Source: Polaromonas sp. P2-4 (GTDB taxonomy: Bacteria > Pseudomonadota > Gammaproteobacteria > Burkholderiales > Burkholderiaceae_C). From it: 64,000 bases of DNA. Location of the stretch: NCBI GenBank assembly GCA_024703855.1, contig CP087965.1:5448001-5512000 (forward strand). The letters are read 5' to 3'. The notes under the pieces were generated by a model. It ran no database searches. It worked only from the letters and a program-made list of their open reading frames with translations, and was not told the DNA's origin. Positions 7,694-16,136 of this stretch are shown in pieces; position 1 is the first letter of the stretch, and each line of letters starts with the position of its first letter. Made by a program: the position numbers and the translations under genes.

Positions 7694-8098
7694 ATGAAAA
7701 AAATCTGCATACCCCTGTTTCTGGCAGCAAGCGCGTTGCTCGCCCAGCAAGCCTTGGCCAGCGGCGTCAGCGGCGTCAGCGTCACGCCGCTCATCTCAAA
7801 AGACCTTTCCGACCTGCCCGGCAAGGAAGGCCTGGTCATCACCGTGGACTATGCACCCGGTGCTGCCGACCCGGTGCACCGCCACCGCGCACACGGTTTT
7901 ATCTATGTGCTTGAAGGCTCCATCGTGATGCAGGTCAAGGGCGGGAAAGAAGTCACGCTGACACCGGGGCAGACTTTTTATGAAGGCCCCAACGACATTC
8001 ACACCGTTGGCCGCAATGCCAGCACTACCCAGCCCGCAAAGTTCCTTGTGGTGCTGATCAAAAAGAAGAAGGGTGAGGTCCTTGAACTCGTGAAGTGA
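7694..8098 (+). CDS. Secreted cupin-domain protein
   Basis: The start ATG at 7694 gives MKKICIPLFLAASALLAQQALAS, a Sec signal peptide with cleavage after ALA; longer in-frame starts would bury it. The mature part is a single cupin: HRHRAHGFIYVLEGSIVMQVKGG with three His and one Glu as metal ligands, then PGQTFYEGPNDIHTVGRN with a fourth His. This is a small periplasmic metal-binding cupin of unknown substrate, 134 residues. It follows CMD gene 2 on the same strand and so may belong to the ECF41 regulon. Cupins have been seen with redox-stress genes, but the role is inference. Confidence 0.88.
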   Translation: MKKICIPLFLAASALLAQQALASGVSGVSVTPLISKDLSDLPGKEGLVITVDYAPGAADPVHRHRAHGFIYVLEGSIVMQVKGGKEVTLTPGQTFYEGPNDIHTVGRNASTTQPAKFLVVLIKKKKGEVLELVK

Positions 8099-8147
8099 GT
8101 TGAGTAGCCTGGTGCAAGCCGATACGCTCCAGCGGTGCGCGTCAGCC

Positions 8148-8423
8148 TCAACCGGTGCGGCGCCTTGCCGCTGCCTGGGCAATCTCCGGCGGCAGGCGCT
8201 TGAGCATCCAGCGGATCGCCAGCGGCACCAGCACCAGGTCATCAACCGCGCCAATCACGGGCAGAACCTCCGGGATGAGGTCAATGGGCGAGAAGAGGTA
8301 CAGCACGATCAGCGCGGTGCCCAGCTTCAGCCAAGCCGGCGCGTTGGGGTGGCGCAGCGCAAACCACAGCTGCCGCGCGTCGCCGCGCAGCACGGCCCAC
8401 AGCAGGGTCAGGCGTTTCAACAT
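8148..8423 (-). CDS. YkvA/DUF1232 family membrane protein
   Basis: This 91-residue protein holds the DUF1232 core LGTALIVLYLFSPIDLIPEVLPVIGAVDD in its middle, a hydrophobic hairpin with the invariant SPIDLIP. The function of the family is unknown. The ATG at 8423 overlaps the stop codon of the upstream RNB gene (8417-8419), so the two are translationally linked. The short Arg-rich C-terminus ends at 8148. Confidence 0.92.
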   Translation of the reverse strand: MLKRLTLLWAVLRGDARQLWFALRHPNAPAWLKLGTALIVLYLFSPIDLIPEVLPVIGAVDDLVLVPLAIRWMLKRLPPEIAQAAARRRTG

Positions 8424-10013
8424 GGCAGCTCCTTGATGACCGGCCCCAGCGGGCCGTGTTCAGCCCAGATGGCGCCGGCCGTGCCTGCTGCAAGGGCTTG
8501 TTCACCGGGCGTTACATTCCGCCCATCGAGCTGTGTGCAGGGCTCAAGCGTGTTCGAAGTCGATGAAGCTTTTTCTGCATCCACCGCCAACAGCCTGACG
8601 CGCACCGTGTCGCCCACGTCCATCCCTTCGAAACCGCGCACCACCCGGCCTTCCAGCATGGGGCTGCTGATGCGCACGTAGGTGCCCTTGGTCGCGGCGC
8701 CGGTGACGATGGCGTTGAACACCTCGCCTATGCGCCCCTGCAGCAGCCAGGCCCCTGCGGCCTTCAGCACCTGGCGCTCGACCTTGCTGGCGTTGTCTTC
8801 CTGCAGCGTGCAGTGCCGGGCAATCTCGGTCAGCTCCTCGGCGGAATAGGGCGGCGCCTCGCCCGCGAGGGAGGCCTTCAAGAGGCGCTGCGTCACCAGG
8901 TCGGGGAAAGCGCCGGTTGGGCGCGGTGGAATGCGCGTAGTCGTTCACCGCGAGCCCGAAGTGCCCTAATCCCGTGGCACCCGCCGCACCGGTGGTTGCA
9001 GCCGGTGCGGCCGCGTACTCGCCCGAGCCCAGCATCTTCACCACCGCCAGCGACAGGTCGGCGAAACCGGCCGGGTCGGCCAGGCGCCGCGCGCTCAGGA
9101 AGCGGTCGAGCGCCAGCGCATCGGGCGCCGCGGGCAGTTGCACGCCATGGCTAGAGGCCAGCGCGACGATGCGGTCCCAGCGGCGCGGCGCCTGCAGGAA
9201 GCGGCGCAGCGAGGGGAAGCCCTTGTCGACCAGAAAGCGGGCCGTCGCGCCATTGGCTGCGATCATGAGGTCGGCGATCAGGTCCTTGGCGCGGTTTTTC
9301 TCGTCGGGGCGCAGGTCCACCAGTTGTCCGTCCTCAAAGACTGGGCGGGCGGAAACCGTGTTGACATTCAGCGCACCGCGCGTCTGGCGCCATTGCCGCA
9401 GCTTGCCGGCCAGTGTGTCGTGTAAACGCACCTGGTCCTCCAGTCCCGGCACCTTGGCAATCTGCGACGGTGGCGGCCCCACACCGTCGAGCCACGCCGA
9501 GACAGCGTCATAGGTGAGCTTGGCGCGGTTGAGCACCGCAGCCCGGTAGACATCTGATGCCGACACCGTGCCGTCTGCTTCTACCTGCATGTCAACCACC
9601 ACCGCCAGGCGCTCCTGGCCTTCGTGCAGCGAGGTGAGGTCAGTAGACAGGACCTCCGGCAGCATCGGGAACACGCCGGCCGCCGTGTACACCGACGTGG
9701 TGTTGACGGCCGCATGGCCATCCACCGCGCCGCCGGGCCGCACCATGGCATCGACATCGGCCACGGCCACCCGCAGGCGCGTGGTGCCAGCGGCCAGCGG
9801 CTCGGCTACGCTCAACTGGTCCAGGTCGCGCGTGTCGTCGTTGTCGATGGAGAACCAGGTCAGATGGCGCAGGTCGCGGATGGTGCCGTTGCGTTCAGGG
9901 CCCACCAGACGTGCGGCTTCGGCCTCTTGCAAGGCCTGCGGCGCAAAGGCGGGCAGCAGGCCCCGGGAGCGCATGGCCTCGACGGCGATTCGGTGCAGAT
10001 TGGTGGTGTCCAT
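8417..10013 (-). CDS. RNB-domain exoribonuclease (RNase II/R family; one frameshift as written)
   Basis: The N-terminal part (10013 to about 8900) contains the RNB catalytic core: FSIDNDDTRDLDQLSVAE with its metal-binding Asp residues, VADVDAMV, FPMLPEVLSTDLTSL, RGALNVNT and the YAHSTAPNRRFP block. At a four-C run near 8903 the frame shifts; removing one base gives FPDLVTQRLLKASL and the C-terminal S1-like part ending VIKELPC. The product is about 530 residues and lacks the N-terminal cold-shock domains of full RNase R, like the shorter RNB proteins of Burkholderiales. It would degrade RNA 3' to 5'. It is followed directly by the DUF1232 gene. Confidence 0.88.
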
Positions 10014-10075
10014 AAGATGAACGCCGCTGGTTGATGCTCTGAGCTAAGGATCAGTCTGGGCGGCGAGATTTCAAG

Positions 10076-11135
10076 TCATAGTCTAAGGGTCGTACTGCAC
10101 GACTGCAGTGCAGCTTTTGCGAGTCGTTCAAGAATATCCCGCCACGCGCGAGTTTCTAGACCCGGCTCGATGACCGAATCCACTACCAGAGCAGAGCGTT
10201 GGTCGTACTTGGCGTGCACGATTGAGTTTCGAAAATCGTACAGCGCTACACCGAGAGCGGAGGCGTCCACGACGGTGATCAATTTGGCGCTCAGTGCGGC
10301 GTTCGTGATCCCAGGGTCGGCTATTCTGGAAACCAGCTTAATAAACGGACCTTTTTCATCTCATGAGAGCAGTTGACTTATTGATATGAGAAATTCCCTA
10401 TCTGCAACAGCAGAATCGCTGGCGGAGTGTCGCTATGGAGGAGCTGAGGCCAAAAAACGCGTAGTACTCGAGGACCCTGTAAAACTGAATACAGGCTGCT
10501 GCGGGCTCAGCGTTAATGCTACTGAAGTAGAAACATCGTAGCGGCTCGATGTCTCCAGGAATCGATGTTGGGTCTGGGTCCGTGCGATTCTGGATGTCTG
10601 CGTAGTCCTCCTCCGTTGCCCAATTGACCGGAGCGATTTCGAAAACCCGTGGCTGCAGGTCAAACCGTTCAGCGTAGCGCCTCAAAGAGTTCAGCAGCAA
10701 CAATTCCGCATGCTGGGGCAAGTTGCCGTGAATTCGAACCGTGTTGATGTCGCTCCATGGTCCATGCACATGTTTATCTTGGTGCGCATTGAAAAGGTGG
10801 ACTGCTAAAGGTGTCGCGTTTCCAAAGGTGACTTCTACCGAACCAAAGGAGAACTCGCACGGGCTCAGCATGTTGTCAATGAAGAACTCACTGAACTTCC
10901 CTATGCTGTAGCCATAGTGCCCGAAGAACGAAAGTAAGGGCGTGTGTAGCAGTAGGTCGGCTCGGTCGGGGAACAATTCGGCAGCGTGATGGACCACCAG
11001 ACCCAGATGTTGCCAAGTTGTCTTAAACGCACTGCCATCGAGTTCAGTGACTAGATGATCTTCTGCGTGGCCGGGGAAAAAGTCGGTAAGGCAGCCATTG
11101 GGTAATAGATGTCTACAGTACGTAAACGGCTGCAC
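10076..11135 (-). CDS. Unknown protein with C-terminal HEPN-like RNxxxH motif, frame-disrupted
   Basis: GTG at 11135 opens a 245-codon frame (VQPFTYCRHLLPNGC ... FYRVLEYYAFFG) that stops at 10398. Another frame, open from 10360 to 10076, continues with KLVSRI, GITNAALS, ALYDFRNSIVHAKYDQRS and WRDILERLAKAAL. The block RNSIVH fits the R-x4-H catalytic motif of HEPN ribonuclease domains, and the preceding FYRVLEYY helix is also HEPN-like. One shift near 10430 plus a TGA at 10361-10363 separate the halves. The start overlaps the end of the zinc-ribbon gene by 23 bases. Base composition is visibly less GC-rich than the flanks. I do not recognise the N-terminal two-thirds. A defence role is inference. 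Confidence 0.55.
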
Positions 11136-11625
11136 CTATCGACGGAACGGGCACGCGGGAGCTGGCCTCAAGCGCCTCAATTTCAGATAGGTGCGCATGT
11201 AGCCAAGCTTTGTCCGCACCCATGGCATCAAAAATTGCTCTGAACTCATGAGGGCTCGGACGCTCAACCAGTCTTTCAGCTCCTCGCCAGTGCTTCCTGA
11301 ATGTTGGCAGACTTCCCCGGGTCATGCCCAGCGGTGCCAGAAAACGAAAGATAGCCGCTACGCTCGAGAGGCCGTCAACCATGCTCACAAATTTCTTTAC
11401 CACAAGCGAAACTTCTGGATCGCTGCGAATAGCCCGGAGTTGCACTTGTGCGGTGTCCGCCAACGCCTTTCTCTCATCCACCTCTTTCCTCGCAAGCAGG
11501 AAGAACTGTTGACCCCGTTGTTCAATAAGAAACTGTTTAGCGCAGTCATCGCACTGGATGCTGGATTCATACCATTCGGGATTGGCCACCGGATAGCCAT
11601 GGTCAACTTCTGCAGAAGTCCACAT
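11113..11625 (-). CDS. Unknown protein with N-terminal zinc-ribbon-like motif
   Basis: The start is ATG at 11625 (MWTSAEVDHGYPV), preceded by an AAAGGG ribosome-binding site; an upstream TTG at 11643 is less likely. The 170-residue protein has C-D-D-C near residue 27 (IQCDDCAKQFLIE), half of a zinc-ribbon-like element, then mainly helical sequence with charged segments (LARKEVDERKALAD). I recognise no family. The 3' end overlaps the GTG start of the HEPN-like gene, so the two probably form one translation-coupled unit. The frame is intact. Codon use is less GC-biased than in neighbouring genes, suggesting acquisition. Confidence 0.6.
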   Translation of the reverse strand: MWTSAEVDHGYPVANPEWYESSIQCDDCAKQFLIEQRGQQFFLLARKEVDERKALADTAQVQLRAIRSDPEVSLVVKKFVSMVDGLSSVAAIFRFLAPLGMTRGSLPTFRKHWRGAERLVERPSPHEFRAIFDAMGADKAWLHAHLSEIEALEASSRVPVPSIGAAVYVL

Positions 11626-11758
11626 TGAACGTCCCTTTGCCACCGAGGCAAGCGTCGTTGAATTTACTGTACCGAGAAGTTGAAGTCATATTTGCCTTTG
11701 GTTGATCGCGTCCACTTCATATCATGCCGCAACAGTAACCTGCTACGAGGATGGAGCC

Positions 11759-11997
11759 TCACATTCTCGGCTGATATTCCTCGGGTATTCTTATCACTCG
11801 GACGCTAGCAAGTGCCTCAGTCCGTGTTGAATCGTCGCTTAGCATCAATCTGACGCGGTCTACTATGGCTTCACCGTTTCTGGCCGGAGCACCTTCGAGG
11901 GAGCGGAGCAGAATAAATGTTTGTGCGCGATGTTCGCCCATATCCAAATGCCGTCCTATCGGCGCGGCTATATCGTCCTTCAGCCGGCGCGACTTGG
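11759..11997 (-). pseudogene. Unrecognised open reading frame remnant
   Basis: About 75 codons read like protein (PIGRHLDMGEHRAQTF, LLRSLEGAPARNG, TRTEALASVRVIRIPEEY) and end at 11759. The frame runs upstream into the cytosine-deaminase fragment at 11998, which is unrelated, so the 5' part is missing. No family was recognised. It could be the tail of a gene cut by the recombination that brought the deaminase fragment. Confidence 0.3.
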
Positions 11998-12345
11998 CGA
12001 GAACACCACCTCCGCCGTTTCCGCCACCAGCTTCCCCTTCTTCCAAACCGTCAGCCGGTTCGCCCTCAACCGAATCGCTTCAATGGTGTCCCGCGCCTGC
12101 AGCAGCACAAAGCTCGCATCGCAGCCCACCTCCAGCGCATAGCCTTGTAGGTGCATCACCTTCGCCGCGTTGGTCGTCACCGCATCGAAGCAGTCACGGA
12201 TGCCTTTCTAGCTGGTCTTCTGCGCCACGTGCAGGCCCATGTGCGCCACCTCCAGAGTGTAGTTGCGCACACGCCGCACCAGGGACCCATCAAGCAGTCC
12301 GTGGCCGAAGGCGACAGTGACGCCTGCCGCCATCAACTCGGGCAG
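11998..12345 (-). pseudogene. Cytosine deaminase (codA-like) 3' fragment, copy 1
   Basis: The minus strand reads LEVAHMGLHVAQKTS, a TAG stop, KGIRDCFDAVTTNAAKVMHLQGYAL, GCDASFVLLQARDTIEAIRLRANRL and VWKKGKLVAETAEVV. This is the C-terminal 110 residues or so of the codA-like protein at 14777-16070. It contains a CAG-to-TAG change and breaks off upstream near 12345, so it is a decayed remnant. Confidence 0.85.
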
Positions 12346-12459
12346 GAGTATTCGCATTTGGACGGAGGGCCGGCGCCAAGGGCAAGTGACGCGTTCCCGT
12401 CGTGCATTTGACCTGCACAGTGGGGCGGGTTATAAAGCGCCACACAACTGGAGAGCACT

Positions 12460-13046
12460 ATGGGATTGAGGAAACTTGCGGGCGCTGCGGCCCTGTCGAT
12501 GGGTTTACTTGGTTGCGCTGATGCCCATGGGCGGCGGTTGGACCGCCCTCGTGGAGGGTACGCGTGGGATGGAGAATTTCAACCAGGTCGGCGTCGCCAA
12601 CTGGTCGGCAGTCGACGGCGCCATCCAGGCAACGTCGGGCGGTGCCACACCGGCGTACCTCGTGTCCAAGCAGTCGTATTCAGATTTCACGATACGTGTC
12701 GAGTTCTGGGCCAGCGACGACGCCAACAGCGGCGTGTTCATGCGCTGCGCCAACCCGGCCGAGATCACCGATGAGAACTGCTATGAAGCCAACATCTTCG
12801 ACCAGCGGCCTGACCCGACGTATGGCACGGGCGCCATCGTGAAAGTGGCGAAGGTCGCTCCCATGCCCAAGGCGGGCGGTAAATGGAACGTCTATGAGAT
12901 CACCGCCAAGGGCCCGCGGCTGACGCTGGTGCTGAATGGCGTGAAGACTGTGGACGTGGAAGACCGCAAACTCACGAGTGGACCCGTCGCTGCAATGGGG
13001 ACGCGGCACGATCAAGTTCCGCAAGGTCGACATCCGACCGATCTAG
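12460..13046 (+). CDS. DUF1080 (3-keto-disaccharide hydrolase-like) lipoprotein, two frameshifts as written
   Basis: ATG at 12460 gives MGLRKLAGAAALSMGLLGCA, a lipoprotein signal with an LLGC lipobox. The frame then shifts near 12515 into MPMGGGWTALVEG, FNQVGVANWSAVDGAI, SYSDFTIRVEFWASDDANSGVFMRC, ENCYEANIFDQRPD and WNVYEITAKGPRLTLVLNG, the DUF1080 concanavalin-like fold. A second missing base near 12994 hides the end, VALQWGRGTIKFRKVDI, stopping at 13046. The protein of about 195 residues is probably an outer-membrane or periplasmic lipoprotein binding or cleaving a sugar; the substrate is unknown. It lies between two codA 3' fragments. Confidence 0.85.
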
Positions 13047-13233
13047 CGGTTCTTGACCGGCCGCTTCCGGGTCGCTGCGCGCCCTGATGCCAAGCCAGAG
13101 ATGGCCGAGCCGCGCGGGCAGGTCGGATAGCAACTCTGTTCCTGGCAAAAGGCGGCGACTAGATATGGGTTCACTTCGGCGGGGGGGCATTCTGGTGTCT
13201 GGGGCGTGGCAAACGACAGGCCTGCAGGTAGTT

Positions 13234-13668
13234 TCACGAACGTGAAAAACCAACCGTGTTCGGACGCCCTGCCAACTGCAACCGCGCCACCACCTCCGCC
13301 GTCTCCTCCACCAGCTTTACCTTCTTCCACACCTTCAGCCGATTCGCCCGCAGCCGAATCGCTTCAACAGGGTCCCGCCCCTGCAGCAGTACGAAGCTCG
13401 CATCGCCGCCCACCTCCAGCCCATAGCCCTGCAGATGCATCACCTTCGCCGCATTGGCCGTCACCGCATCGAAGCACTGGCGAATACCTTTCTGGCTCGT
13501 CATCTGCGCCACATGCAGGCCCATGTGCGCCACCTCCAGCATGTAGTCGCAGCACACGCCGTACCACGGGTCCATCACGCAGTCGTGGCCGAAGGCGGCG
13601 TTGACGCCTGCGGCCATCAGCTCGGGCACTTGGGTCATGCCGCGGCGCTTGGGGTGGGTGTCGCGACG
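13234..13668 (-). pseudogene. Cytosine deaminase (codA-like) 3' fragment, copy 2
   Basis: The frame MTQVPELMAAGVNAAFGHDCVMDPWYG ... KGIRQCFDAVTANAAKVMHLQGYGLEVGGDASFVLLQGRDP ... VWKKVKLVEETAEVV matches the last 135 residues or so of the complete gene at 14777-16070. It is open but has no 5' part: similarity stops at about 13668, inside the TYPKRRG block, and the last residues differ. It is a truncated paralogue and could express only a non-catalytic tail. Confidence 0.85.
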
Positions 13669-13748
13669 AACCTTTTATCGATTTCGTTCAGCTTGCGTTC
13701 ACCTAGCTCTTTGTAAGCTCTGCTTCACATCAACCAAGGAGCCTCTTC

Positions 13749-14360
13749 ATGAAACGTTCTGCCATTCTTTGCCTGACCACGCTGCTGGCAGCGGGCGTCC
13801 AGGCCCAGACCTTCAACGACACTGCCCGAGTGCGCAATGTCAACCCACAGTACGAGAACGTCTCCGTGCCGCGCAACGAGTGCACCAGCCAGTGGGTGAC
13901 CGAGCAGCAACCCGTGGTGGCTTCGCGCAATTACGGCGGGCTGGCGCTTGGCGGTGTGGCCGGCGCCCTGCTAGGCAACCAGGTTGGCAAGGGCCACGGC
14001 CGCGAAGCCGCCACCGCGGTCGGTGCCGTGGTCGGCGCGCTGGCCGGCGAGCACTTCGCCAACCAGAACAACTGGGGTGGTGGCTACCAGCAGGCATCCC
14101 AGCCGCAGCAGCGCCAGGTGCAGAACTGCCGTACTGTCAACGACGTGCAGTCCCGCCTCACGGGCTACCAGGTCGAGTACGAGTACCGCGGTCAGGTCTA
14201 CAGCACGGTGACCCGCGAGAACCCGGGCCGCACCTTGCCCGTGCGCGTCTCGGTGGCACCGGTGGAGACGGTGGGGCGCGAGTTCCAGGGCGCACGCGAA
14301 TACCAAGGCAGGCGCGATGACCGTGGCGGTCGCGAGTACTACGGTGCTTACAACCAATGA
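13749..14360 (+). CDS. Glycine-zipper 2TM-domain exported protein
   Basis: An AAGGAG ribosome-binding site precedes ATG at 13749 by 8 bases. The 203-residue protein has a signal peptide (MKRSAILCLTTLLAAGVQAQ), two conserved Cys, then the glycine zipper GGLALGGVAGALLGNQVGKGHGREAATAVGAVVGALAG near residues 63-100. The tail is Gln/Arg/Tyr-rich. Glycine-zipper 2TM proteins (Rick_17kDa_Anti group) sit in or at the outer membrane; their role is unclear. The stop overlaps the start of the PepSY gene (ATGA). Confidence 0.9.
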   Translation: MKRSAILCLTTLLAAGVQAQTFNDTARVRNVNPQYENVSVPRNECTSQWVTEQQPVVASRNYGGLALGGVAGALLGNQVGKGHGREAATAVGAVVGALAGEHFANQNNWGGGYQQASQPQQRQVQNCRTVNDVQSRLTGYQVEYEYRGQVYSTVTRENPGRTLPVRVSVAPVETVGREFQGAREYQGRRDDRGGREYYGAYNQ

Positions 14361-14593
14361 ACGTATTTGCCAAACTGCTCTGCGCCACCTTGCTGGTGGC
14401 GTCCAACCTGGCCTGGGCCGACCTGAGCCGCGACGACGCGGCCGCGGTGGCCCAGCGGGCCAGTGGCGGTCGCGTGCTGTCCGTCGAAAAGTCCGAATCT
14501 TCGGGCCGGCCGGTATGGCGCGTTAAGGTGGTCACGCCGGCTGGTGAGGTCCGCGTGATCCAGGTGGACGTCGCCACCGGCCAGGTCCGCTAG
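14357..14593 (+). CDS. Small secreted PepSY-domain protein
   Basis: This 78-residue protein has a signal peptide (MNVFAKLLCATLLVASNLAWA) and one PepSY domain: DDAAAVAQRASGGRVLSVE, PVWRVKVVTPAGEVRVIQVDVATGQV. It begins inside the stop codon of the glycine-zipper gene (ATGA) and is followed after 26 bases by a response-regulator start. PepSY-response regulator-histidine kinase operons are common in this family, so it probably belonged to a two-component operon that is now truncated. Confidence 0.9.
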   Translation: MNVFAKLLCATLLVASNLAWADLSRDDAAAVAQRASGGRVLSVEKSESSGRPVWRVKVVTPAGEVRVIQVDVATGQVR

Positions 14594-14619
14594 GGGCCAG
14601 CCTGCGGCAGCCTTAGCCC

Positions 14620-14799
14620 ATGCGCTTGTTGCTGATCGAGGACGATGCCGCGCTGCGGCTCACACTGGCCCGCCAGCTGGAGGCCGATGGCTACCGGGTC
14701 GACCAGGCCAAGGACGGCGAAGAGGGCGGACATCGCGTTGCCGGTGCCTTGAGAGGCATGCTCTTCAAGGTGAAAGTCAGAATTCTTGATTTACCTTGA
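14620..14799 (+). pseudogene. Response regulator receiver domain, truncated
   Basis: ATG at 14620 gives MRLLLIEDDAALRLTLARQL and EADGYRVDQAKDGEEG, the first 36 residues of an OmpR/PmrA-type receiver with the acidic pair Asp8-Asp9. Similarity ends at about 14730. The remainder (GGHRVAGALRG...) is unrelated and stops at 14799, overlapping the codA 3' end. The phosphoacceptor Asp, the DNA-binding domain and the partner kinase are all missing. The gene was cut by the event that joined this locus to codA. Confidence 0.85.
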
Positions 14800-16070
14800 A
14801 GAAGGCGGTCTTGGTGGGTCGGTTGGCGACGGTCAAGCTCGCCACCACCTCCGGCGTCTCCGCCAGCAGCTTCCCCTTTTTCCAAACCTTCAGGCGATTC
14901 GCCCGCAGCCGAATCGCCTCGATGGCATCCCGCGCCTGCAACAGCACAAAGCTCGCATCGCAGCCCGACTCCAGCCCATAGCCTTGCAGGTGCATCACCT
15001 TCGCGGCATTGGTCGTCACCGCGTCGAAGCATTGGCGAATGCCTTTCTGGCTCGTCATTTGCGCCACATGCAGGCCCATATGTGCCACTTCCAGCATGTC
15101 GCCGCTACCCATGCCGTACCAGGGGTCCATCACGCAGTCGTGGCCGAAGGCGACGTTGACGCCTGCGGCCATCAGCTCGGGTACGCGGGTCATGCCGCGG
15201 CGCTTGGGGTAGGTGTCGTGCCGGCCCTGCAGGGTGATGTTGATTAGCGGGTTGGCGATGACGCTGACGCCGCTTTCGGCGATCAGCGGCAGCAGCTTGC
15301 TCACGTAGTAGTTGTCCATGCTGTGCATGGAGGTGCAGTGCGAGCCATTGACGCGGCCCTGCAGGCCCAGGCGCTGCGCCTCAAAGGCCAGCGTTTCGAT
15401 GTGGCGCGAGAGCGGGTCGTCGGATTCGTCGCAGTGCATGTCGGTCAGCAGGCCTCGCTCGGCGGCGATTTCGCACAGCAGCTTCACGCTGGCGGTGCCC
15501 TCAAGCATGGTGCGCTCGAAGTGGGGGATGCCGCCGACCACGTCCACGCCTTTGTCCAGCGCGCTTCAGATTCTCCACGCCGCCCGGGCTGCGCAGCACG
15601 CCGTCTTGCGGAAAAGCCACCAGCTGCAGGTCGATGTAGGGCGCGACCTGTTTCTTCACCTCCAGCAGCGCGTCCACGGCCAGCAGGCTGGGGTCGCTGG
15701 TGTCCACATGGCTGCGGATGGCCAGCAGGCCTTTGGCCACAGCCCAGTCGCAGTAGGTGAGGGCGCGTTCAATCAGTGCTTCGGCGGTGAGCAGCGGCTT
15801 GAGTTCGCCCCACAGCGCAATGCCCTCCAGCAGCGTGCCGCTTTCGTTCACGCGCGGCAGGCCGTAGCTGAGGGTGGCGTCCATGTGGAAGTGCGGGTCC
15901 ACAAAATGCGGGCTCAGCAGGTAGCCGCCGGCGTCCAGCGTTTCATGGGCCGGGGCGTCCAGGCCGGCGGTGACTTCCACAATTCGGCCGTTTTGCACGG
16001 CGATGCTCATGCCTTGCCGGCCGTCGGGCAGGGTGGCGTTCTTGACAAGCAGGTCGAGCATCAGCGCCAC
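14777..16070 (-). CDS. codA: Cytosine deaminase-like amidohydrolase (one frameshift as written)
   Basis: The start at 16070 gives MALMLDLLVKNATLPDG; then VDPHFHMDATLSYGLPR carries the metal-binding H-x-H of amidohydrolases, followed by IRSHVDTSDPSLLAVDA. Near 15560 the frame shifts (about one base missing) into DVVGGIPHFE, LTDMHCDESDDPLSRH, NGSHCTSMHSM and VAFGHDCVMDPWYG, the remaining CodA motifs. The total is about 430 residues, normal for the family. It would deaminate cytosine to uracil, feeding the uracil phosphoribosyltransferase and URC genes that follow upstream on the same strand. Two decayed 3' copies lie at 11998 and 13234. The exact substrate (cytosine, isoguanine or another) cannot be fixed from sequence. 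Confidence 0.85.
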
Positions 16071-16081
16071 CCCTTTAATTT

Positions 16082-16136
16082 GCTACAAAAAACGGAGCTG
16101 GTCACGCAGTATCTGTGCGGGCTGGAGGCTTATTTC
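16082..16136 (+). repeat. Mini-element copy E7, between upp and codA
   Basis: GCTACAAAAAACGGAGCTG, then CACGCAGTATCT and GGGCTGGAGGC, TTATTT: the same order of blocks as in E1 and E5, with a degenerate dyad. Its end overlaps the upp stop codon. Confidence 0.5.

Noticed and set aside
13232..13247. TTTCACG-AA-CGTGAAA palindrome as a regulator operator
   Set aside because: It is short, lies between two convergent gene ends (the DUF1080 gene and codA fragment 2) rather than in a promoter region, and no second copy was noticed.
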